NCBI GenBank assembly: GCA_021827255.1 | Contig: JAKAWO010000048.1 | Coordinates: 1 to 12,973 of the forward strand | DNA from: Acidobacteriota bacterium | GTDB lineage: Bacteria > Acidobacteriota > Terriglobia > UBA7540 | Direction of reading: 5' to 3' | DNA: 12,973 nucleotides | Shown here: positions 1 through 5,614 of the stretch, in pieces | How the letters are laid out: every line of letters begins with the position of its first letter | Position numbering within the stretch: position 1 is the first letter of the stretch | The notes under the pieces: generated by a model | Database searches by the model: none | Told to the model about the DNA's origin: nothing | The model's input: only the letters and a program-made list of their open reading frames with translations | Position numbers and translations under genes: made by a program

Positions 1-1
1 T

Positions 2-529
2 CTAAACCACGACCTCCAGTCGGCCGACCGAGGCAAGCAACGCCAGCTCACCTGCTCCCAGTCGCTGTCCGCGCCTCAAAACTCGAGCGCCCCGCGCCGC
101 CTCGGCGCCGCGGCAAACTATGTTTTCAGAAGCCCTGACGCCCCTCAGCACTTCCACCTGCCGGCCCTGCGCCCGCGTATGCTCGGCCATCACCACCGCG
201 TCCGCGCCTTCAGGCACGGGAGCCCCGGTCATGATCTCTACGCATTGCCCCACCTGAACGCTTCCGGTAAAGGGCCTTCCAGCTCGCGCTTCGCCAATGC
301 GCTCGAGCCTTATGGGTGCAGCCTCAACGTCCGCGGCGCGCGCCGCAAATCCATCCCGGGTCGCGCGGTTAAAGGGAGGATATTCCCGGTCCGCCAGAAC
401 ATCCTCGTCCAGGATTCTGCCTCTGGCCTCATGCGAGGGAACCGTTTCTCGGCCCCGCAATGGGCCGGTTTCCGCCGACTTCTCCCGAACGATCGAAAGG
501 GCCGTCTCAAAACTGAGGAGCATTGGCAT
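2..529 (-). pseudogene. moeA: Molybdopterin molybdenumtransferase MoeA, N-terminal part ending at an early stop
   Basis: MoeA inserts molybdate into adenylylated molybdopterin in the cytoplasm, the last step of molybdenum cofactor synthesis. The 175 residues cover the N-terminal linker and small beta domain. Visible family motifs are N54-RATRDGFA, whose D59 matches the conserved Asp of the family's DGYA motif, and EIMTGAPVPEGADAVV at 98-113. Full-length MoeA is about 400 residues. Here a TAG at 4-2 ends the frame just after LLASVGRLEVVV, where relatives continue into the molybdate-binding domain. Skipping one base would read Phe-Arg, as relatives do at this point, so a frameshift is possible. 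Only one base remains beyond the stop, so the rest cannot be seen. The ATG at 529 has only a weak ribosome site. The gene lies 59 nt downstream of purA on the same strand. Family assignment is secure; whether it is a pseudogene, a split gene or a sequencing error is open. Confidence 0.8.
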
Positions 530-588
530 AAGCCCAGTGGCCGCTTGCCCGCAAGGGCAGTCTGGGGCAGGGCGAAACTTCGGCGCTC

Positions 589-1917
589 CTATCCCCGCGC
601 CAGAGCCATTTCACGGACCAAGCCGCTGTCCTCGAGCCAGATCACCTGGTCGCGTTCCGGGCCCGTCGAGACCATCGCGATCTCGACCTCCACCTGGTCG
701 GCAATAAATCGCAGATAATCCTGGGCGCGCGTCGGAAGCTGCGCAAACTCTCGCAGTCCGACCGTCGGTTGCCGCCAACCCGGCAACATTCGGTAATGAA
801 CCCGCGCCTTCTCCAGAATCTCGGCTTCAGCGGGGAAATCCTTCGCGCGCTGACCTTCGTATTCGTACTCGAGGCCTACCGGAATTTCTTCCAGCGAGTC
901 GAGGATATCGAGCTTGGTGATGGCCAGCGCCGCCAGGTCGTTGACGCGCGCCGCGTACCGCGCCGCCGGAACGTCGAACCATCCGCAGCGGCGCGGCCGG
1001 CCCGTCACCGAACCGTACTCGGCTCCCCGTTCGCGCAGCTTCTCGCCCACTGCTCCGCGCTCTTCGGTGGGGAATGGCCCGCTTCCCACGCGCGTGGCAT
1101 AGGCTTTGGAGACTCCTATGACCGCGCCGATGCGCGTTGGCCCCACGCCCGTCCCGGGCGCCGCCCCGCCCGCGGTCGCGCTCGAGGACGTCACATACGG
1201 ATAAGTCCCGTGGTCCACATCGAGCAGCGTCCCTTGCGCTCCTTCAAACAGCACTCGTTGGCCGCGGTCCATCGCGTCGTGCAGGAAGACGGAAACGTCC
1301 GCGAGATAAGGCACAACGCGCCGAGCCGTTTCATAATACTGGGTCACCCATTGGTCGCCCCGAAAGCGTTCGCCGCCAAACAGCGCCTCGCCGATGCGGT
1401 CCTTTTCCGCCAGCACCTGGCTGCATTTTTTCACAAAGAGTTCCGGATGCCGAAGGTCGCAGGTGCGTAAACCGCGGCGGCCGGCCTTGTCCTCATAGGT
1501 CGGGCCAATTCCCTTAGCGGTCGTCCCGATCCGTCCCACGCCGCGCGCCTCTTCGGCCGCCGCTTCATGGCTGCGGTGGTAGGGCATGATGAGGTGGGCG
1601 CGGTCGCTGACCACCAGACGCTGCCCGACGCGGATGCCGTTGTTTTCTATCGCCTCGATCTCTTCGAGCAGCGATTCAGGATTGACGACGACCCCCGGGC
1701 CGATAACCGCCGTTTTATTCGGGCGCAAAATTCCCGTGGGGATCAACTGCAGGATGAACTTCTTTCCATCCGCGTAAACCGTGTGCCCCGCGTTCGCCCC
1801 GCCCTGATAACGCGCGACGATATCGAAGTGCTCGGCCAGCACGTCCACGATCTTCCCCTTCCCTTCATCCCCCCATTGGACGCCCACTACCGCAAGGTTC
1901 TGGCTTTTGTTTTCCAT
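589..1917 (-). CDS. purA: Adenylosuccinate synthetase
   Basis: The enzyme joins IMP and aspartate using GTP to form adenylosuccinate, the first committed step from IMP to AMP, in the cytoplasm. The protein has 442 residues, close to the usual 425-440. It starts with the GTP-binding loop GVQWGDEGKGK at 12-22, where D17 corresponds to the catalytic Asp. GGANAGHTV follows, with H45 as the catalytic His. Further family motifs are GTTAKGIGPTYEDKAGR, LFEGAQGTLLDVDHGTYPYVTSSS, TRVGSGPFPTE and the guanine-recognition stretch TKLDILD. No disruption is visible, so it should be functional. The ATG at 1917 is the natural start because the first motif begins 11 residues in. Spacing is 173 nt from trxA upstream and 59 nt to moeA downstream, so it may be read from trxA, from its own weak promoter, or both. 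Confidence 0.97.
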   Translation of the reverse strand: MENKSQNLAVVGVQWGDEGKGKIVDVLAEHFDIVARYQGGANAGHTVYADGKKFILQLIPTGILRPNKTAVIGPGVVVNPESLLEEIEAIENNGIRVGQRLVVSDRAHLIMPYHRSHEAAAEEARGVGRIGTTAKGIGPTYEDKAGRRGLRTCDLRHPELFVKKCSQVLAEKDRIGEALFGGERFRGDQWVTQYYETARRVVPYLADVSVFLHDAMDRGQRVLFEGAQGTLLDVDHGTYPYVTSSSATAGGAAPGTGVGPTRIGAVIGVSKAYATRVGSGPFPTEERGAVGEKLRERGAEYGSVTGRPRRCGWFDVPAARYAARVNDLAALAITKLDILDSLEEIPVGLEYEYEGQRAKDFPAEAEILEKARVHYRMLPGWRQPTVGLREFAQLPTRAQDYLRFIADQVEVEIAMVSTGPERDQVIWLEDSGLVREMALARG

Positions 1918-1946
1918 ACCTGAGCGCGCTCATTTAGCCGGGCCTT

Positions 1947-1952
1947 ATTGTA
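1947..1952 (-). promoter_or_regulatory. Possible -10 element for purA
   Basis: On the minus strand TACAAT matches five of six bases of the sigma-70 -10 consensus and lies about 30 nt before the purA ATG. I see no good -35 hexamer at 16-18 nt, so the call is weak. The 10-bp perfect palindrome GAGCGCGCTC (1922-1931) lies between it and the start codon and could be an operator, or chance in GC-rich DNA. Confidence 0.25.
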
Positions 1953-2090
1953 ATCCTCTGCGCGGCCGGCTGCACTTGTGGCTTGTGAGGTAAAGCTCCG
2001 CGAAGGCGGGCGCCGTGCCGTTCAACTCCTCGCCGCTTCGCCGGAAAGGAAGGAAGACCCGTTCCTCCAATGGAGCGGTCACGCGGCGGG

Positions 2091-2420
2091 CTAAAGATTC
2101 TTTTCGAGCAGCTTGGCCAGAATGTCCCTGGACCTGGCGCCCACCAATTGCTCCTGAACCTGCCCGTTTTTGAAGAGCAGAAGCGTGGGAATGCTGCGGA
2201 TGTTGTACCGGCCGGCCAGGGACTGGTTCTCATCCACGTTCAGTTTGCCGATTTTGGCGCGCCCGGCGAATTGCTCCGCGGCGGCCTCCACGGCCGGCGC
2301 CATCATCCGGCACGGCGCGCACCATTCCGCCCAAAAGTCCACCAGCACGGGCTTGTCCGATTTCAGAACTTCTTGCTCAAAGTTCCGCTCGTTGAACTCG
2401 AGCGTATGATTTCCGGCCAT
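2091..2420 (-). CDS. trxA: Thioredoxin
   Basis: This is a small cytoplasmic dithiol-disulfide oxidoreductase that reduces target proteins and is itself recharged by thioredoxin reductase. The 109-residue product is the standard length for a single-domain thioredoxin. The active site is WCAPC with C34 and C37, preceded by the usual VDFWAEW strand. The cis-proline loop RSIPTLLLF places P79 next to the active site. The start was set at the ATG at 2420 because GGGAGG lies just upstream with about 9 nt spacing. An in-frame GTG at 2453 would add 11 non-family residues, and its purine-rich stretch is too close to serve as a ribosome site. The gene lies 102 nt after glgA and 173 nt before purA on the same strand. 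No reductase gene is nearby. A GGCC-N5-GGCC sequence lies inside the gene at 2283-2295. Confidence 0.96.
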   Translation of the reverse strand: MAGNHTLEFNERNFEQEVLKSDKPVLVDFWAEWCAPCRMMAPAVEAAAEQFAGRAKIGKLNVDENQSLAGRYNIRSIPTLLLFKNGQVQEQLVGARSRDILAKLLEKNL

Positions 2421-2522
2421 GCTTTCGATCCTCCCGCTGATTTGCTGTCCCACCCTTTCTATCTGCTGCCGCCGCTCATCGAACCGCGCTGCCGAAAATG
2501 GGCGCCCAACACTTTGCCAGGC

Positions 2523-4004
2523 TCACTCAGGAACGTGCCCCGCCGCCAGTCCGCGGCCCGCGGCGCCGCCCTTCGCCAACTGCTCATAGATGGCGGCGTA
2601 CTGCCGGGCGGACTGTGGCCAGGAAAAATCCTTGCTCATGCCGTTCTTGATGATTTTTCGCCAGATATTCGGCCGGCGATACGCCTCGATCGCCCGCTCG
2701 ATCGCCCCGATGAGCGCCTCCGCCGAATACTCGCTGAACTTGAACCCTGTGCCCGTTTGGCCGGCGAAATCCTGAATCGTGTCATCTAGGCCGCCCGTCG
2801 CGCGCACGACCGGCGGCGTGCCATATTTCAAGCTGTAGATTTGGTTCAAGCCGCATGGCTCATACCGCGACGGCATCAGAAACATGTCCGCGCCCGCTTC
2901 AATCAGGTGGGCGAGAGTGTTGTCGTAGGCGACTTTCACCAGAAATTTGTCCGGATAGCGCGCTGCCATCTGCCGGAACAACTCTTCATATTGCGGCTCC
3001 CCCGTCCCCAGGGCGGCCACGTAAACTTCAGCCGCCATCAACGGCTCGGTGATCTCGGCGATCAGGTCAAAACCCTTTTGGGTCGCAAAGCGCGACACAA
3101 TTCCGATCACCGGCCGTCCCGCTTGCGGATTGCGTGCGCCCATCCTTTTCAGCAAATCTACCTTGCACGTCTCTTTGCCTTTCAAATCGCTCGGCGTGTA
3201 ATTGGCCGGCAGCAATTTGTCCGTCGCCGGGTTCCACTCGTCGTAGTCCACGCCGTTCAGAATTCCCTGCAGTCGGGCCTTCCGGCTCACCAGCACGCCT
3301 TCCAGCCCGCAGCCGTATTCCTTAGTTTGAATCTCTTCCGCGTATTTCCGGCTGACCGTGCTGATGAAGTCCGAGTAGAGAATGCCGCCTTTCAGCAAAT
3401 TGCCCTGCCCGTAGTATTCGATCCCGTCCATCGTGAACAGACTCGTGGGCAGCGCCATCGCCGCCAGCATCGAGGGCGGAAACAATCCCTGATACCCCAG
3501 ATTGTGAATCGTAAAGATCACCCGCGCCTTCTCAAAAAACGGATCTTCGCGGTAGAGGCTCCACAGGTATATTGGAACCAGCGCCGACTGCCAGTCATGG
3601 CAGTGGATGATGTCGGGCGGCGAGCCCGAGCGTTTCAGGAACTCCAGCGCCCCAAGGCAAAAGGCCGCAAACCGCTGCGCGTTGTCCGGATAATCCTGCC
3701 CGTGAGCTTGATAGAGGCCGTCCCGGTCAAAATACTGAGGGGAGTTGAACAGATAGGCGTGGACCCCGTTCGATTCTCCGCCATCCTCCACCGTGGCGAA
3801 TTTCAGCGCGGAAGGGAATGGAAGCGTCACACTGGCTAGCCGTGCCAATCCTCGCCCCGCCATGGTTCCCCGATAGCGCGGCAGGAAGACACCGATCTCA
3901 TGGCCCAGCGCCGCCAACGCCTTCGGCAGGGCGCCCACCACGTCGGCCAAGCCCCCCGTCTTGGAAAAGGGCACACCTTCTGACGCTACAAAAAGAACCT
4001 TCAT
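2523..4004 (-). CDS. glgA: Glycogen synthase (ADP-glucose type)
   Basis: A GT5-family glycosyltransferase that extends alpha-1,4-glucan chains from ADP-glucose in bacterial glycogen synthesis, in the cytoplasm. The 493-residue protein has the full two-domain layout. The N-terminal domain opens with the ADP-glucose motif KTGGLADV at K15-V22 and carries HCHDWQS near 134-140 and TIHNLGYQG near 165-173. The C-terminal domain carries SRFATQKG at 304-311, with R305 and K310 matching phosphate-contacting residues, and PSRYEPCGLNQIYSLKYGT at 378-396 with the conserved E382. A short Gly/Ala-rich tail follows residue 478. The ATG at 4004 places the KTGG motif at the standard distance from the N terminus. 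A promoter with an exact -35 lies about 45-70 nt upstream. No other glycogen gene lies in the window, so the pathway partners are elsewhere. Confidence 0.96.
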   Translation of the reverse strand: MKVLFVASEGVPFSKTGGLADVVGALPKALAALGHEIGVFLPRYRGTMAGRGLARLASVTLPFPSALKFATVEDGGESNGVHAYLFNSPQYFDRDGLYQAHGQDYPDNAQRFAAFCLGALEFLKRSGSPPDIIHCHDWQSALVPIYLWSLYREDPFFEKARVIFTIHNLGYQGLFPPSMLAAMALPTSLFTMDGIEYYGQGNLLKGGILYSDFISTVSRKYAEEIQTKEYGCGLEGVLVSRKARLQGILNGVDYDEWNPATDKLLPANYTPSDLKGKETCKVDLLKRMGARNPQAGRPVIGIVSRFATQKGFDLIAEITEPLMAAEVYVAALGTGEPQYEELFRQMAARYPDKFLVKVAYDNTLAHLIEAGADMFLMPSRYEPCGLNQIYSLKYGTPPVVRATGGLDDTIQDFAGQTGTGFKFSEYSAEALIGAIERAIEAYRRPNIWRKIIKNGMSKDFSWPQSARQYAAIYEQLAKGGAAGRGLAAGHVPE

Positions 4005-4047
4005 GGGTGCTTGTCCGGTTAGTTTAAGAAAGTAAGCTCAATACGAT

Positions 4048-4076
4048 AAAGTAGAGGAGAGCGCGACCAATGTCAA
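4048..4076 (-). promoter_or_regulatory. Predicted sigma-70 promoter of glgA
   Basis: On the minus strand an exact TTGACA (4076-4071) is followed after 17 nt by TACTTT (4053-4048), which matches three of six -10 bases. The predicted start site is near 4041, giving a leader of about 37 nt to the glgA ATG. The -35 and spacing are ideal and the -10 is poor, so activity may be modest. Confidence 0.5.
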
Positions 4077-4284
4077 GATTCGGAAGTGGGGTTTAGCGGA
4101 CAAATGAGCCTCTCCCCAACGGAACATTCTTTCGATAATATCCGCGAGGTGAGCGTTGGATCCTACAAGCTTGGGGAGGGGGAAAGTCGTCCACAAGATG
4201 TTGGGAGTTAACACGCACACGACAACATCGGTATCGAGCGGGAGCCTAAGTACATCAGAGTCGCGCGGCGGGCCTGCCAAAGGG
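4077..4284. other. Intergenic stretch between glgA promoter and nuclease relic; no supported gene
   Basis: No frame in this stretch resembles a protein I recognise. A minus-strand frame running 4301-4038 from a TTG has no ribosome site and overlaps the glgA promoter, so I do not call it. The DNA is by eye less GC-rich than the flanking genes, as in the nuclease relic next to it, and probably came with it. Confidence 0.4.
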
Positions 4285-4854
4285 CTATCCAACCCAGACA
4301 AACGGCCCTTCTGGATTGATGGGAATATCCTGAACCCGCCACTCTGCCTTTTTCCTTAGGCGACTAAAGCTCAATCGGGTTCTAAACTCTTCTCCGAGGC
4401 TAGGCGCATTGGGCCCTGCAACCCAAATCGCATCTTCCGCGTTCGGGTTATACAGGTCCTGAAGCATGCCGTTTGGGAGGCAGGCCAGGCGCGTCATCCT
4501 CAAGCCGTTGCCTTCCTCTGATTCCTCATAGATGAATTTAACGAAGATAGTGGTTGTCAGGAAGGACTGACCCCCAAGCGCAAGAACGGTGGGCAGCTCT
4601 CCTTGAACATCAACTGGTTGGTGGGCCCGAATCTGCCTGATCCGCATCGAGGTCTGTGAGGTCTGGACCCTTGCGACGGGTGCAGACTTCTCCGCCTTGG
4701 AGTCAACGAGTAGGGCTTGCCGTATTGCGTAATCAGGGTGAAAGAGGTAACGCGCCCGCTTGTAATCCATTTTGCCCGAAAGTCGTTGAGGAATTTTGGA
4801 AACGCCCTTCGCATCCAGGGCTTCGCGGTATGGCTCCGAATTCAAGCGTGGCAT
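4285..4854 (-). CDS. SfiI-type type II restriction endonuclease, truncated at both ends (probable remnant)
   Basis: The sequence resembles SfiI, a tetrameric endonuclease that cuts GGCCNNNNNGGCC. Recalled SfiI stretches IDYKRVRWL, LLVDAKA, TTSIFVHF, YNPD and WRLQEL correspond here to MDYKRARYL, LLVDSKA, TTTIFVKF, YNPN and WRVQDI, in the same order and spacing. The SfiI catalytic residues D79, D100 and K102 (recalled numbering) match D31, D52 and K54, counting from the TTG codon just before the ATG at 4854, so the active-site core is intact. SfiI is 269 residues. About 50 N-terminal residues are missing here and the C terminus stops about 20 residues early. The first ten residues are antisense to the neighbouring GMC relic, so homology really begins near 4827. 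No methyltransferase lies in the window. Most likely an inactivated remnant of a transferred restriction system; its specificity cannot be read from sequence. Confidence 0.72.
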   Translation of the reverse strand: MPRLNSEPYREALDAKGVSKIPQRLSGKMDYKRARYLFHPDYAIRQALLVDSKAEKSAPVARVQTSQTSMRIRQIRAHQPVDVQGELPTVLALGGQSFLTTTIFVKFIYEESEEGNGLRMTRLACLPNGMLQDLYNPNAEDAIWVAGPNAPSLGEEFRTRLSFSRLRKKAEWRVQDIPINPEGPFVWVG

Positions 4855-5316
4855 CAAGCGTTATTATCCTGCTCCCATCGGCTTCACTCCCCAGGCGCCA
4901 TCCCTCCCATCCCCGACGAATCACGTGGATATTGACCCCGAGGCGAAGGATGCCTATGGCGTGCCGGCGGTGCGCATATCCATTTTAAGTGGGGCCCGAA
5001 TGAGCTCATGATGTGGGAACACGCCAAGCAGGTCTGCGCAGGCCTCCTTAAGGCTGCGGGAGGCGAATATCGCGGCGCCGCTGACCACCCCAATTCGCCC
5101 GGCTATAGCCTGCACGAGACCGGCTGCTGCCGCATGGGGAATGATCCCAAAAAGTTTGTGACCAACCGCTTTGGGCAGACCCACGACGTGCCCAATCTTT
5201 ATGTTTGCGACGCCAGCGTTTTTCTCAATTGCACCGATAAAACGACTACTCTATCCATCCTCGCCTTCACGCTTCGTACCTGCGAATGCTTGGTGGAGCA
5301 ATTTCGCCGCGCGTAG
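4829..5316 (+). pseudogene. GMC-family oxidoreductase, C-terminal relic with a frameshift
   Basis: GMC oxidoreductases are FAD enzymes that oxidise alcohols or sugars; this type resembles the gluconate/choline dehydrogenase-like group common in Acidobacteriota. Only the C-terminal part remains. Recognisable stretches are YGSEFK at the left edge, PTNHVDIDPEAKDAYG, then in another frame HFKWGPNELMMWEHAKQV, LHETGCCRMGNDPKKF and GQTHDVPNLYVCDASVFLNC. The His in LHETG and the Asn in LNCTDK lie where this family has its catalytic pair. The frame shifts at 4976-4979, where ATAT stands in place of AT: removing one AT restores Arg-Ile-His-Phe-Lys and a continuous frame to the TAG at 5314-5316. The FAD-binding N-terminal two thirds is absent, replaced on the left by the nuclease remnant. 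There is no start codon or promoter, so it should be non-functional. Confidence 0.85.
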
Positions 5317-5614
5317 CGCCTTCAGGTCCACAGTTCGTTGGCAGGCGCATTCGCTTTCCCGGGAGCGTCTGAGATCGCGGGCGGCCCACCCGGCACTTTC
5401 GCAGCCTCAGCCGAGGATGAACCAGAGTCCGGCCAGCGCCGATTCCGTCGAGGGCTCTTGCCAACTGCCAACATGCGCTTGACTCTGTCAGTGAGCGTCT
5501 ATAGACTCATTGGCCCTTCACGTTCGCTGAAACCAACAGGAGCAAGCCGCTGGTTAAGCACAGCGTCTCACCCTTTACGCCAGCCGGCGGCTTTCTTTGG
5601 ACTCGGAGGCCAGG
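5317..5614. other. Intergenic stretch between GMC relic and GH20 gene
   Basis: About 300 nt with no frame I can support as a gene. Its right half holds a candidate promoter (5479-5505) and the ribosome site for the GH20 gene. I see no terminator with a T-run after the GMC stop and no repeats of note apart from the GTCTATAGAC palindrome at 5497-5506. Confidence 0.5.
5479..5505 (+). promoter_or_regulatory. Candidate promoter for the GH20 gene
   Basis: TTGACT (5479-5484, five of six -35 bases) is followed after 15 nt by TATAGA (5500-5505, four of six -10 bases). The spacing is short. The -10 lies inside a perfect 10-bp palindrome, GTCTATAGAC, which might be an operator. The predicted leader is about 100 nt. 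Confidence 0.3.

Noticed and set aside
2841..3839. A 332-codon plus-strand frame inside glgA
   Set aside because: Antisense to a complete glycogen synthase; no recognisable motifs.
4038..4301. An 87-codon minus-strand frame next to the nuclease remnant
   Set aside because: It begins with TTG, has no ribosome site, overlaps the end of the nuclease frame and the glgA promoter, and resembles no family I know. It also does not restore the missing SfiI C terminus.
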